From positions 2,666,001-2,730,000 of the forward strand of contig CP064997.1 of the NCBI GenBank assembly GCA_016700055.1: 64,000 nucleotides of DNA, read 5' to 3'. Of the stretch, positions 42,431 to 51,518 are shown in pieces. The notes beneath the pieces were generated by a model. That model had not been told where the DNA came from, ran no database searches, and saw nothing but the letters and a program-made list of their open reading frames with translations. Position numbers and translations under genes: made by a program. Every line of letters begins with the position of its first letter. Within the stretch, counting starts at the first letter, position 1. The DNA is from Actinomycetota bacterium (GTDB taxonomy: Bacteria; Actinomycetota; Acidimicrobiia; Acidimicrobiales; Ilumatobacteraceae).

Positions 42431-43165
42431 ATGCCCTCCGCCCTCGACCGGGCCACCCAGATCGACCGCCTCGGCCAACTGGCCAGGCTCACCCAGGCCG
42501 TGCAGCCGCTCTCCATGGCCCACGAGCGGCTGCTGCCCGTACACCATGCACTCACCGCGGCGCTCCCCGCCGGAGGGCTGGCGCGGGGGAGCACGGTGTG
42601 CTGCACAGGTGGGGCGGCGATGTCGCTGGCGCTGGCGCTCGTCGGTGAGGCGACTCAGGCCGGCTCGTGGGCCGGTGTGGTGGGCCTGCCCTCGGTCGGT
42701 CTCGCTGCTGCTGGCGAGCTCGGCCTGGCCCTGCGGCGCACGGTGTTCGTGGCGACGCCGCCGCCGTCGCAGTGGTCGGCGGTGCTCGCCACGCTCGTCG
42801 ACGGCACAGACGTCGTGGTGGCCGGCGTGCCCGGTTCGTTTCGCCCCGGCGATGCCCGTCGCCTGCAGGCCCGGGTGCAGGCGGGAGGCAAGGCCCTCGT
42901 GCTCGTCGGCGACCCCGGCCCGGTGTCCGTCGACGTGGTGCTCGACGTCACCGCCAGCTCTTGGGAGGGTCTCGGCAGCGGTCACGGCCACCTCCAGCGC
43001 CGCCGGGTGAGGCTCCAGGCCCGCGGTCGGCGGATGGGGCGCCCCCGCGACGTCGAGCTGTGGCTGCCCGGGGCCACCGGCGCCCCGGAGCCGATCCCGC
43101 CCGCCGTCACGAACACGACCACGAACACGACCACGAACACGACCGCTTGGTCCTGTGCCGGCTGA
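42431..43165 (+). CDS. imuA: ImuA-type SOS mutagenesis protein (RecA-like)
   Basis: Partner of ImuB and DnaE2 in SOS translesion synthesis. The 244-residue protein is RecA-like in layout (LPVHHALTAALPAGGLARGS, hydrophobic strands VVGLPSVGLAA and DVVVAGVPG), but Walker A is degenerate (CCTGGAAMS), as in actinobacterial ImuA'. Assigned mainly by the LexA box, the overlap with imuB and the N-terminal pattern. The C-terminus ends in a TNT-rich tail made by three 12-bp repeats. Its stop overlaps the imuB start by 11 bp. Confidence 0.82.
   Translation: MPSALDRATQIDRLGQLARLTQAVQPLSMAHERLLPVHHALTAALPAGGLARGSTVCCTGGAAMSLALALVGEATQAGSWAGVVGLPSVGLAAAGELGLALRRTVFVATPPPSQWSAVLATLVDGTDVVVAGVPGSFRPGDARRLQARVQAGGKALVLVGDPGPVSVDVVLDVTASSWEGLGSGHGHLQRRRVRLQARGRRMGRPRDVELWLPGATGAPEPIPPAVTNTTTNTTTNTTAWSCAG
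43108..43143 (+). repeat. Three perfect 12-bp tandem repeats in the imuA 3' end
   Basis: CACGAACACGAC three times without a mismatch, in frame, coding for the TNTTTNTTTNTT tail. Copy number changes would keep the frame. Confidence 0.9.
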
Positions 43166-44735
43166 ACCCCCTCGCCTAGCGGTGGTCCACGTCGCCGGGT
43201 GGCCAGCGGTGGCCACCGGCTTCCCCGGCGACGTGGCGCTCGTCGTCGTGCGGGCCAACCGGGTGATCGCCTGCTCGCCGGCGGCCACAGCCGAAGGAGT
43301 CCGCGTCGGCCACCGCCGCCGCCAGGCGCAGGCGGCCTGCCCGCAGGTCGAAGTGGTCGAGCACGACGAGGCGCGTGACGCCCGCGTGTTCGAGCCCGTG
43401 GTGCGCGCGGTGGGCGAGCTCGTGCCCCTCATCGAGGTCGCCGAGCCAGGGCGGCTGGCGCTCGCCACCCGCGGGCCCTCCCGCTACGTGGGCGGTGACC
43501 AGGCGCTGGCCGAGCGCCTGCACCGGATCGTCGGCGCGGCGATGCCCGCGGCCGGTGCGGTGTGGGGGGTGGGTATCGCCGACGGGCGCTTCGCGGCGAC
43601 GATCGCCGCCCGACGCGCCGTCTCCACGGGGTCGCCGGTGGTCGTCGCCCCCGGCCCGGCGGCGACCGGTGCCTTCCTCGGGCCCCACCCGGTCGAGGTG
43701 CTGGCCTCCGCCGGAGGTGTCGCTGCCGAGCTCGTCGACCTGCTCGAGCGGCTCGGGCTCGGCAGGCTCGCCGATGTCGCCGCGATCGGCGTGGCCGACC
43801 TGCTCGCCCGCTTCGGTACCGCCGGAGAGGCCCTCCACCGGCTGGCCACCGGCACCGACGACCAGCCCCCAGCCGCCCGGGCGCCCTCACCCGAGCTCGC
43901 CGTCGCCCGTGCCTTCGACGATCCCGTCCCGTCGCTCGACGTGCTCGTGTTCGTCGGCAAGCAGCTCGCCGAAGCGCTCACCGAGCAGCTCGGCACAGCC
44001 GGTCAGGTGTGCACCCGGCTGCTCGTCGAGGCCGAGACCGAGCACGGCGAACGCACCACCCGTAGCTGGTACGAAGCGGCAGGACTGAGCGCGGCGGCCA
44101 TGGTCGAACGTGTCCGCTGGCAGCTCGACGGGTGGGCGACGACACCGGGCGGACCGAGCGGGGGGGTGGTGCTGCTGCGCCTCGTGCCCGAGCAGGTGCG
44201 GGCCGACGCCGGGCGCCAAGGCGGGTTCTGGGGTGGGGTGACCCAGGCCGACGATTGGGCGGCGCGGGCGATCGCCCGGCTCACCGGCCTGCTCGGTCCC
44301 GAGGCGGTGACCGTCGCCGAGCCGCGGGGAGGACGCACCCCTCACCAGGCCTACGCCCTCGTCGCGGCGGCGGCCAGCGATCTGCACGGTCGGTCGGACG
44401 CCGGCGACCACCAGGATCCCTGGCCGGGGAGGTTGCCGGCACCGTCGCCGGCGACCACTCATCCAGCGCCGCTGGCGGTCGAGGTGCGCAGCGCCGACGG
44501 TGAGCTGGTGCGGGTGAGCGCGAGGGGCATGCTCAGCGCGCCACCGGCAACTCTCGTGGCCGGGTCCGGTGTCGAAGAGGTCGTTGCCTGGGCCGGACCG
44601 TGGCCGGTGGAGGAGCGATGGTGGCTACCTCATGCCCGCCGGGCGGCACGCTTCCAGATCGTCGCCGCGTCAGGACGGGCCTGCCTGGTCGAGGTGTCCG
44701 GCGGGCGTTGGTGGCTCACCGCCGAGTACGACTGA
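43155..44735 (+). CDS. imuB: ImuB, inactive Y-family polymerase-like adaptor
   Basis: Scaffold that links DnaE2 and ImuA to the beta clamp during mutagenic repair. The 526-residue protein has the Y-family fold outline (ACSPAATAEGVRVGHRRRQAQ finger region, VWGVGIADGRFAATIAARRA palm, LAAIG-type helix-hairpin DLLERLGLGRLADVAAIG), but the N-terminal metal site is absent: VVHVAGWPAVA replaces the usual DxDxFFA, so it should not polymerise. GTG start overlaps imuA. Confidence 0.88.
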   Translation: MPAEPPRLAVVHVAGWPAVATGFPGDVALVVVRANRVIACSPAATAEGVRVGHRRRQAQAACPQVEVVEHDEARDARVFEPVVRAVGELVPLIEVAEPGRLALATRGPSRYVGGDQALAERLHRIVGAAMPAAGAVWGVGIADGRFAATIAARRAVSTGSPVVVAPGPAATGAFLGPHPVEVLASAGGVAAELVDLLERLGLGRLADVAAIGVADLLARFGTAGEALHRLATGTDDQPPAARAPSPELAVARAFDDPVPSLDVLVFVGKQLAEALTEQLGTAGQVCTRLLVEAETEHGERTTRSWYEAAGLSAAAMVERVRWQLDGWATTPGGPSGGVVLLRLVPEQVRADAGRQGGFWGGVTQADDWAARAIARLTGLLGPEAVTVAEPRGGRTPHQAYALVAAAASDLHGRSDAGDHQDPWPGRLPAPSPATTHPAPLAVEVRSADGELVRVSARGMLSAPPATLVAGSGVEEVVAWAGPWPVEERWWLPHARRAARFQIVAASGRACLVEVSGGRWWLTAEYD

Positions 44736-44761
44736 GCACCGGTCTCCGCGCCAGCCGGTAT

Positions 44762-45568
44762 TCAGGCCGGGCGACTTCGCCAGGTGCCGGCCTGGTCGAG
44801 GTCCTCCTCGCCGAGACGCAAGATGTCGTCGGCGAGGCGGAAGCCCACTCCGCGCACGGTGTGGACGAACTGGAGGCCAGGTGCCCGCTGACGCAGCTTG
44901 CGGCGCAGGTTCGACAGGTGCACGTCGACGACATGGCTGTCGCCCACCCAACCCGGGCCCCACACGCTCTCCAGCAGCTGGGCGCGCGTGCGCACCTCGT
45001 TCGGATGGCGGCAGAGCTGCGCGAACAGGTCGAACTCGAGACGGGTGGCGGCGATCGGCGAACCGTTCACCCGCAGTTCACGGCGCCCGAGGTCGATGGT
45101 GAGCGGGCCGAGACGGATCTCGTTCACGTTGTTCGGATCCCAGCGGGGCCGCTGGCGGCGGGGCCGGCGCAGCAGCACCTCACACCGCAGGGCCACCTCG
45201 TCGGCGGAGATGTCGTGCGCCAGCGCCTCGTCGATCCCGTTGCGCAGCGCTCCGAGCCGCCCGCTGTCGTCGGCGCCCCACACCACGAGGTACAGCTCGG
45301 ACACACGCCGTGCCTTCTCGGCGAACGGCGACAGGTTCGGGGTCACGTCCTTCGCGTCCATCACCAGCACCTCGGGCTCGTACGAGCGCAGGAGCACCTC
45401 GGCGGCGGCGGGGTCGACCGTGGCGCGCACCGAGAAGCCGAGCGAGCGCAGTGAGCCCTCGATCTCTCTGCGCATCATCGGATCGTCCAGCGTGACGAGC
45501 ACGCGCGGGGCGAGCTGGGGGTCCGGTTGCGCGTATCGCATCGGGGGGGAGCTGCGGGTGGTGTACAT
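44762..45568 (-). CDS. OmpR/PhoB-family DNA-binding protein with atypical receiver
   Basis: A 268-residue regulator. The N-terminal part (about 22-130) has a receiver-like fold: RVLVTLDDPMMRREIE and VLVMDAKDV keep acidic residues, but the lysine expected after the fourth strand is not seen (VVWGADDSGRL), so phosphorylation is doubtful. The C-terminal part is a winged helix (LRVNGSPIAATRLEFDLFAQ, HVVDVHLSNLRRKL, TVRGVGFRL). No kinase gene is near. Alternative start ATG at 45541. Divergent from the NUDIX gene. Confidence 0.88.
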   Translation of the reverse strand: MYTTRSSPPMRYAQPDPQLAPRVLVTLDDPMMRREIEGSLRSLGFSVRATVDPAAAEVLLRSYEPEVLVMDAKDVTPNLSPFAEKARRVSELYLVVWGADDSGRLGALRNGIDEALAHDISADEVALRCEVLLRRPRRQRPRWDPNNVNEIRLGPLTIDLGRRELRVNGSPIAATRLEFDLFAQLCRHPNEVRTRAQLLESVWGPGWVGDSHVVDVHLSNLRRKLRQRAPGLQFVHTVRGVGFRLADDILRLGEEDLDQAGTWRSRPA

Positions 45569-45667
45569 AGCGGTCTCGGGGAGAGCATCGGCGCGGATCG
45601 TCTGGAACTTGAACGGTTCCTTGACACTCCACACATGCCAGGCGCCGACGGCTACCGTCTGCGCCCG

Positions 45668-46216
45668 ATGGCTGAAGAGGCACCTGCGGAGCGCGTCGAA
45701 GCGCTCGTCGCCCTCCTCGCCGGGCACCGCCCGGCCGACCAACGAGAAGCCGATTCGCTGGCCGTGATCCGGCGCGAGCTCGTCCGCCTGCCGCGGCCGT
45801 TCGACGAGCACGCCGATCCCACTCATGTCACCGGATCGGCGATCGTCGTCGGGCGGAGGGGAGTGGTGCTGCACCTCCACAAGCGCTTCGGCACCTGGAT
45901 GCAGCCGGGCGGACACGTCGAGCCGGGCGAGGACGTGTGGGAGGCCGCTCTGCGGGAGACCATCGAGGAGACTGGTCTCCTCGTGTGCCACCCACTGGAC
46001 GGGCCGCTCCTCGTGCACGTCGACGTGCATCTGGCACCCCGGGGACACAACCACCTCGACGTGTGCTTCCTGCTCGAAGCCGGCGACGCCAACCCGTGCC
46101 CGCCGCCAGGGGAGAGCCCGGACGTGCGCTGGCTCCCGTGGGATGTTGCGGCTTCCGTCGCCGACGTCGCGCTGCGCACCGCCCTGACGAGTGCCCGGGC
46201 GCTCAGTGGTGGATAG
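45668..46216 (+). CDS. NUDIX hydrolase
   Basis: Hydrolyses a nucleoside diphosphate-X substrate, identity unknown. The 182-residue protein has a complete Nudix box: GGHVEPGEDVWEAALRE followed by TIEETGLLV. ATG 45668 is preceded by TACCGT (45653-45658) at 9 nt; ATG 45635 is an alternative. It lies between imuB and dnaE2, with no LexA box of its own. Confidence 0.9.
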   Translation: MAEEAPAERVEALVALLAGHRPADQREADSLAVIRRELVRLPRPFDEHADPTHVTGSAIVVGRRGVVLHLHKRFGTWMQPGGHVEPGEDVWEAALRETIEETGLLVCHPLDGPLLVHVDVHLAPRGHNHLDVCFLLEAGDANPCPPPGESPDVRWLPWDVAASVADVALRTALTSARALSGG

Positions 46217-46219
46217 CGC

Positions 46220-46654
46220 TCAGTCGTGGATGAGGGCGCCGGGAACCACGTGGAACCGCCGGCCGGTGACCTCTTCGGGCACGATGCGCACGAAGCGGGG
46301 CTTGTACGAAGCGTTCCACGGGAAGAGCGGCAGGTCCTCGGCGTGCAGCACCTCGAGCAGGCGCTCCAGTTCCTCAGCGCGGCCCTTCACGACCACGCTC
46401 CACGCCGATTCCTCGCCCGGCTCGTACCCGTCCACCTCGTAGGCCACGCTCGCGCCGAGCAGCGCAGCGGCGAGCTTGGTGCCCTCCGCGGTGCGGAAGA
46501 CGATCTCGCGCTGATCGATCACGTGGTTGACGGGGAAGATGTCGGGATGGTTCTGGATCGAGATCGCGAGGCGTCCAACGGTCGCGTGTGCCAGCAGATG
46601 CCAGCACTCGTCCTGATCGAGGATCTCCATCCCGTTGCGGGCGTCGGTGTCCAT
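46220..46654 (-). CDS. Pyridoxamine 5'-phosphate oxidase-like flavin/F420-binding protein
   Basis: A 144-residue split-barrel protein: MEILDQDECWHLLAHATVGR opening, IFPVNHVIDQREIVFRTAEG, and SAWSVVVKGRAEELE, typical of the PPOX class that binds FMN or F420. Substrate unknown. The ATG at 46654 is fixed by GGAGG (46661-46665, minus strand) 6 nt upstream; the ATG at 46756 is rejected. Confidence 0.88.
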   Translation of the reverse strand: MDTDARNGMEILDQDECWHLLAHATVGRLAISIQNHPDIFPVNHVIDQREIVFRTAEGTKLAAALLGASVAYEVDGYEPGEESAWSVVVKGRAEELERLLEVLHAEDLPLFPWNASYKPRFVRIVPEEVTGRRFHVVPGALIHD

Positions 46655-46817
46655 CGCACACCTCCGGGTGTCGTGCCGGGCACGGCGTGACCTGTGGGTT
46701 CCATCCTGCCAGGCGCGCGGGTCGCCGAGCGAGGGTCGAACGTCATCGTGGAGCACCGCTAAGCCCCGGGTCGGATCCCGGTTGCCACGGCACCACCGTG
46801 ACTGGTTGACTCCCCCG

Positions 46818-48002
46818 GTGCCGCGGAGCCCCGAGCATCCCGAGACGCGCCTGGTCCACGGCGGGCGCGCAGGTCACCAGCCGGCGCTCGCGCCGGTGCT
46901 GTGGGCGTCGACGACGTTCGAGATCGAGTCGATCGAGGATGGCCGCACGATGGCGCACTCGTCGCGCGCCGAACGCTTCTACTCACGTCACGGGAACCCC
47001 ACCGTCAACGCTTTCGAGCAGGCCATCGCTGACGTCGAGGGTGCCGAGGCGGCAAGGGCGTTCGCTTCCGGCATGGGCGCGGTGAGCGCGGTCGTGCTCG
47101 GGCTGTGCTCCGCCGGCGACCACGTCGTCGCCCAGCGTCAGCTCTACGGCGGCACGATGCAGCTCCTCGCCGGCATCTGCCCGCGGTTCGGGATCGACGT
47201 GACCTTCGTCGACGCCACCGAGCCGGGGTCGTTCGCGGCCGCAGTGCAACCCGGGCGCACGATGCTCGTGCTCGCCGAGTCGCCGGCGAACCCGCTGCTC
47301 GACCTCGTCGACCTCGACGAGCTCGGCGCGATCCGAGGCCCGATCACCGCGATCGACTCCACGCTGTCCACCCCCCTCGGCGCGAACCCGCTCGCGCACG
47401 GGGTGCAGCTCGTCATCCATTCGGCGACAAAGGCGATCGCCGGGCACAACGACGCCACGCTCGGCGTCGTCGCCGGCGAGCGCGAGATGATCGACGCGCT
47501 GTGGGGGTTCGCAGTGCTACAGGGTGCGAACGCCTCGCCGTTCGACGCCTTGAACGGGCTGCGCGGGCTGCGCACGCTCGGTGTGCGGCTGCGCCGGCAG
47601 GGAGAGACGGCGCTCACGGTCGCCCGCGCGCTCGAGTCGCACCCGGCGGTGACTTGGGTGCGCTATCCCGGGCTCGCCTCCCACCCCCAGCACGAGCTCG
47701 CGCAGCGTCAGCTCCGCCACCACGGCGGGATGCTGGCGTTCGAGCTGGGCGGCGGGCTCAGCGCGGGGGAGAAGTTCGTGGAGACGGTGAAGCTGTGCCT
47801 GCCGGCGGCCTCGATGGGCGGCCCGGAGACCCTGGTCACCCATCCGGCGTCGACCACCCACGCCGGGCTCACCCGCGAAGAGCTGGCCACGGCGGGGATC
47901 ACCGCCGGCACGGTGCGGGTGTCGTGTGGGCTGGAGCACCCCGACGACGTCGTCGCCGACGTGGTCGCTGCGCTCGACGCGGTGCTCAGCTCGCAGGGCT
48001 GA
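46818..48002 (+). CDS. Trans-sulfuration family PLP enzyme (methionine gamma-lyase / cystathionine lyase-like)
   Basis: A second Cys/Met metabolism PLP enzyme, 394 residues. PLP lysine Lys205 in HSATKAIAGHND, RHGNPTVNAFEQAI, and GGPETLVTHPASTTHA near the C-terminus, where the HPA/STTH pattern is closer to methionine gamma-lyase and O-acylhomoserine sulfhydrylase than to MetB. GTG 46818 is the nearest start to the conserved HPETRLVHGG opening. No co-directional partner; dnaE2 follows after 84 bp with its own promoter. Confidence 0.88.
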   Translation: MPRSPEHPETRLVHGGRAGHQPALAPVLWASTTFEIESIEDGRTMAHSSRAERFYSRHGNPTVNAFEQAIADVEGAEAARAFASGMGAVSAVVLGLCSAGDHVVAQRQLYGGTMQLLAGICPRFGIDVTFVDATEPGSFAAAVQPGRTMLVLAESPANPLLDLVDLDELGAIRGPITAIDSTLSTPLGANPLAHGVQLVIHSATKAIAGHNDATLGVVAGEREMIDALWGFAVLQGANASPFDALNGLRGLRTLGVRLRRQGETALTVARALESHPAVTWVRYPGLASHPQHELAQRQLRHHGGMLAFELGGGLSAGEKFVETVKLCLPAASMGGPETLVTHPASTTHAGLTREELATAGITAGTVRVSCGLEHPDDVVADVVAALDAVLSSQG

Positions 48003-48057
48003 AGGGGCTGAAGCGGGCCAGAGCGCTGCGAAAGGCCTGGCCGCGGCCGTAGCATAA

Positions 48058-48073
48058 ACGAACAGACGTTCGC
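48058..48073 (+). promoter_or_regulatory. LexA (SOS) box of dnaE2
   Basis: ACGAACAGACGTTCGC, core CGAAC-AGAC-GTTCG. Same position relative to the -10 and start codon as the imuA box. Confidence 0.85.
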
Positions 48074-48079
48074 TAAGCT
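48074..48079 (+). promoter_or_regulatory. -10 element TAAGCT of dnaE2
   Basis: Directly follows the LexA box and ends 7 nt before the ATG at 48087. Confidence 0.6.
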
Positions 48080-48086
48080 GTGCGGG

Positions 48087-51000
48087 ATGGGGTTCAACAA
48101 CCCGTCGATGCCCTGGACGCAGCTCGAAGCTCTGCTTTCGGGACGCCAGCGCGACGGTCGCGCCCCGGGGAGCCCGTCGTGGAACGCGGGCGGCGACGGG
48201 CCGGCCTGGGGGCGCAAGCGCCACCCCTACGAGCCGCCCCCGCCCGACGCGTCCATCGCGCCACGGAGCGCTGGGGTGCCCTACGCCGAGCTGCACTGCC
48301 ATTCCAGCTTCTCCTTCCTCGACGGTGCCTCCCATCCAGAAGAGCTGGCCGAAGAGGCAGCCCGGCTCGGCCTCGAAGCCCTCGCGCTGACCGATCACGA
48401 CGGCTTCTACGGTGTGGTGCGCTTCGCCGAAGCCGCCCGTGCCGTCGGCCTGCCGACCGTGTTCGGGGCCGAGGTCACCTTGGCCAAGGGCGCTGCCGAT
48501 GCCGCGCGGGTGGCGCGCAGCGAGCACGACACCGTGCAGCAGGTGTCGGCGCGCCGTACCCCGTCGCCCCCACTCGCCGACCCTCACGGCGAGCATCTCG
48601 TCGTGCTCGCCGACGGGCCTAACGGCTACGCCAGCCTGGCCCGGGCGCTCAGCCTCGGCCATCTCGCCGGCGAGAAGGGGGCACCCCGGTTCACCCTCCC
48701 CGACCTCGCCGATGCCGGGGCAGGTCGGTGGTGGGTGCTCACCGGCTGCCGCAAGGGCAGCGTCCCCGCAGCGCTCGGGCGGGAGGGGCCCTCGGCCGCG
48801 GGGCGTGAGCTGCGCCGGCTCGTCGAGGCGTTCGGGCGTGAGCGGGTGCTCGTCGAGCTGTGGGACCACGGCGACCCGCTCGATTCGGTGCGCAACGACG
48901 CCTTGGCCGAGCTCGCCGCCCGGCACGACGTGGCCTGCGTGGCGACGAACAACGTCCACTACGCCGTACCTGCCCAGCGGCGCCTGGCCACCGCCCTCGC
49001 CGCCGTGCGCGCCCGGCGCAGCCTCGACGAGCTCGACCCGTGGCTGCCGGCGGCATCGTGGGCGCACCTGCGCAGCGGCGCCGAGCAGGCCCGCCGCTTC
49101 GCCCGCTACCCGGGGGTGGTCGAGCTGGCTGCAGAGATCGGGCGGGCCGCGGCGTTCGACCTCGCGCTCGTCGCCCCGAACCTGCCTCCCTACCCGTGCC
49201 CCGACGGGCTGAGCGAGATGAGCTACCTCCGCCGGCTCGTCGAGGAAGCCGGCCGGCTTCGCTACGGGGCGCGCCCGCTCGACCCCGCAGAGGATCTGAG
49301 CGTCAGGGCGCGGGCATGGCGCACGATCGACCACGAGCTCGACGTGATCCAGCACCTCGGCTTCCCCGGGTACTTCTTGGTGGTGTGGGACATCGTGCAG
49401 TTCTGCGCCCGGTCAGACATCTACTGCCAAGGGCGGGGCAGCGCGGCGAACAGCGCGGTCTGCTACGCGCTCGGCATCACCAAGGCCGATGCGGTCTCGC
49501 TCGGGCTGCTGTTCGAGCGGTTCTTGTCGACCGAACGCGACGGGCCGCCCGACATCGACCTCGACATCGAGAGCGACCGCCGCGAAGAGGTCATCCAATA
49601 CGTCTACGAGCGCTACGGGCGCCACCACACCGCCCAGGTGGCGAACGTGATCACCTACCGGGCCCGTTCGGCGGTGCGCGACATGGCCCGCGCGCTCGGC
49701 TACGCGCCGGGCCAGCAGGACGCGTGGTCGAAGCAGATGGACGCCTGGGGCGGGGTCGCGTCCGTCTCCGCCGCGGTGCGCCCGGACGGCACGCCCGACC
49801 ACGACATCCCCCCTGCCGTGCTCGAGCTGGCGGCCGAGGTCGAGGACGCGCCCCGCCACCTCGGCATCCACTCCGGGGGGATGGTCATCTGCGACCGGCC
49901 GGTGATCGAGGTGTGCCCGGTCGAGTGGGCCCGCATGGAGCGGCGCAGCGTGCTGCAGTGGGACAAGGACGACTGCGCGGCGGCGGGGTTGGTGAAGTTC
50001 GACCTGCTCGGGCTCGGCATGCTGAGTGCCCTGCACTACTCGGTCGACCTGATCGCGAAGCACCAGGGCATCGCCGTCGACCTCGCCACCATCGCCCAGG
50101 ACGACGACGTCTACGCCATGCTCTGTCGCGCCGACACCGTCGGTGTGTTCCAGATCGAGAGCAGGGCCCAGATGGCCACCTTGCCGCGGTTGAAGCCCCG
50201 CCGCTTCTACGACCTGGTGGTCGAGGTGGCCCTGATCCGCCCCGGCCCGATCCAGGGCGGCTCGGTCCACCCGTACATCCGCCGCCGCAACGGGCAAGAG
50301 CCGGTCACCTACCTGCACCCCTTGCTCGAGAACAGCCTCGGCAAGACCCTCGGTGTCCCGCTGTTCCAGGAGCAGCTGATGCAGATGGCGATCGACGTCG
50401 CCGGGTTCTCGCCGGCCGATGCAGACCAGCTCCGCCAGGCGATGGGCTCCAAACGCAGCCGGACGCGGATGGAGCGCCTGAGAGAGCGCCTGTACGCGGG
50501 GATGGCCGAGCGGGGCATCACCGGAGAGGTGGCCGACGAGATCTACACGAAGATGTCCGCCTTCGCGAACTACGGCTTCCCCGAGAGCCACAGCGTGTCG
50601 TTCGCGTACCTCGTGTACGCCTCGGCGTGGATCAAGTACCACCAGCCGGCGGCGTTCTGCGCCGGGTTGCTGAACGCCCAGCCGATGGGCTTTTGGAGCC
50701 CGCACTCGCTGGCGCGCGACGCGCGCCGTCACGGGGTGGTGGTGCGCGGACCCGACCTCAACACCTCTCTCGCCGGCGCCACGCTCGAACCCTGCGCCGA
50801 CTCGACGAGCGGGCAGGCCGTCCGGCTCGGGCTCGGCTCGGTGAGGGGCATCGGCGCCGAGCTCGCCGCCGAGATCGAAGCGGCGCGCACCGGGCCGTAC
50901 GACAGCATCGAAGACCTCGTGCGCCGGGTGCCCGGGCTCAACCTGGCCCAGCTCGAGGCGCTCGCCACCGGCGGCGCGTTCACCGAGTGCTTCGGGTTCG

Positions 51001-51515
51001 AGCGCCGCCAGGCGCTGTGGGCGGTGGGGGCCGCCGCCCAGTCGACCCCGGATCGTCTCGCGGGCCTCACCTGCGGCGTCGAGGCCCCCCCGCTGCCCGG
51101 CATGGGCCCGATCGAGACCGCCGTCGCCGACCTGTGGGCGACGGGCATCTCCGCCGACGGCCACCCCACCCAGTTCCTGCGCCGCCGGCTCGACGCGATG
51201 GGGGTGGTCACGTCGGTCGAGCTGTGGAACCGCGAGCCCCGCTCCACCGTGCTCGTCGCCGGCATCGTCACCCATCGCCAGCGGCCGATGACGGCCCAGG
51301 GGGTCACGTTCATGAACCTCGAGGACGAGACCGGCCTGATCAACGTCGTCGTGTCGAAGGGTTGCTGGGCTCGGTTCCGCCGTGTCGCTCGGGGAGCCCC
51401 GGCACTCGTCGTGCGCGGTCGGTTGGAGCGCAGTGATGGGGTGATCAACATCGTCGCTGAGCACCTCACCCCGCTCGTCGTGCCCGCCGGCGTGTCGAGC
51501 CGCGACTTCCGCTGA
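48087..51515 (+). CDS. dnaE2: Error-prone DNA polymerase III alpha subunit DnaE2
   Basis: SOS-induced translesion polymerase, partner of ImuA and ImuB. The 1142-residue protein opens with a PHP domain (YAELHCHSSFSFLDGASHPE, ALALTDHDGFYG), continues with the C-family polymerase core (active-site PDIDLDIESDRREE, Asp489/491/493; FGFPESHSVSFAYLVY region), helix-hairpin-helix and a C-terminal OB domain (VTFMNLEDETGLINVVV). About 1050-1150 residues is normal for DnaE2. The LexA box is 13 nt upstream of the ATG. It ends 3 bp from the convergent lysE-type stop. Confidence 0.96.
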   Translation: MGFNNPSMPWTQLEALLSGRQRDGRAPGSPSWNAGGDGPAWGRKRHPYEPPPPDASIAPRSAGVPYAELHCHSSFSFLDGASHPEELAEEAARLGLEALALTDHDGFYGVVRFAEAARAVGLPTVFGAEVTLAKGAADAARVARSEHDTVQQVSARRTPSPPLADPHGEHLVVLADGPNGYASLARALSLGHLAGEKGAPRFTLPDLADAGAGRWWVLTGCRKGSVPAALGREGPSAAGRELRRLVEAFGRERVLVELWDHGDPLDSVRNDALAELAARHDVACVATNNVHYAVPAQRRLATALAAVRARRSLDELDPWLPAASWAHLRSGAEQARRFARYPGVVELAAEIGRAAAFDLALVAPNLPPYPCPDGLSEMSYLRRLVEEAGRLRYGARPLDPAEDLSVRARAWRTIDHELDVIQHLGFPGYFLVVWDIVQFCARSDIYCQGRGSAANSAVCYALGITKADAVSLGLLFERFLSTERDGPPDIDLDIESDRREEVIQYVYERYGRHHTAQVANVITYRARSAVRDMARALGYAPGQQDAWSKQMDAWGGVASVSAAVRPDGTPDHDIPPAVLELAAEVEDAPRHLGIHSGGMVICDRPVIEVCPVEWARMERRSVLQWDKDDCAAAGLVKFDLLGLGMLSALHYSVDLIAKHQGIAVDLATIAQDDDVYAMLCRADTVGVFQIESRAQMATLPRLKPRRFYDLVVEVALIRPGPIQGGSVHPYIRRRNGQEPVTYLHPLLENSLGKTLGVPLFQEQLMQMAIDVAGFSPADADQLRQAMGSKRSRTRMERLRERLYAGMAERGITGEVADEIYTKMSAFANYGFPESHSVSFAYLVYASAWIKYHQPAAFCAGLLNAQPMGFWSPHSLARDARRHGVVVRGPDLNTSLAGATLEPCADSTSGQAVRLGLGSVRGIGAELAAEIEAARTGPYDSIEDLVRRVPGLNLAQLEALATGGAFTECFGFERRQALWAVGAAAQSTPDRLAGLTCGVEAPPLPGMGPIETAVADLWATGISADGHPTQFLRRRLDAMGVVTSVELWNREPRSTVLVAGIVTHRQRPMTAQGVTFMNLEDETGLINVVVSKGCWARFRRVARGAPALVVRGRLERSDGVINIVAEHLTPLVVPAGVSSRDFR

Positions 51516-51518
51516 CCC

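Noticed and set aside
43108..43143. Tandem repeats as a possible CRISPR remnant
   Set aside because: 12-bp units with no spacers, in frame inside imuA.
45604..45620. GGAAC-N7-GTTCC near the NUDIX start as a third LexA box
   Set aside because: LexA boxes here are CGAAC-N4-GTTCG; the spacing and flanks do not fit. It could be another operator but there is nothing to support it.
45621..45626. TTGACA as a -35 for the NUDIX gene
   Set aside because: No acceptable -10 at 16-18 bp; the nearest TACCGT is 26 bp away.
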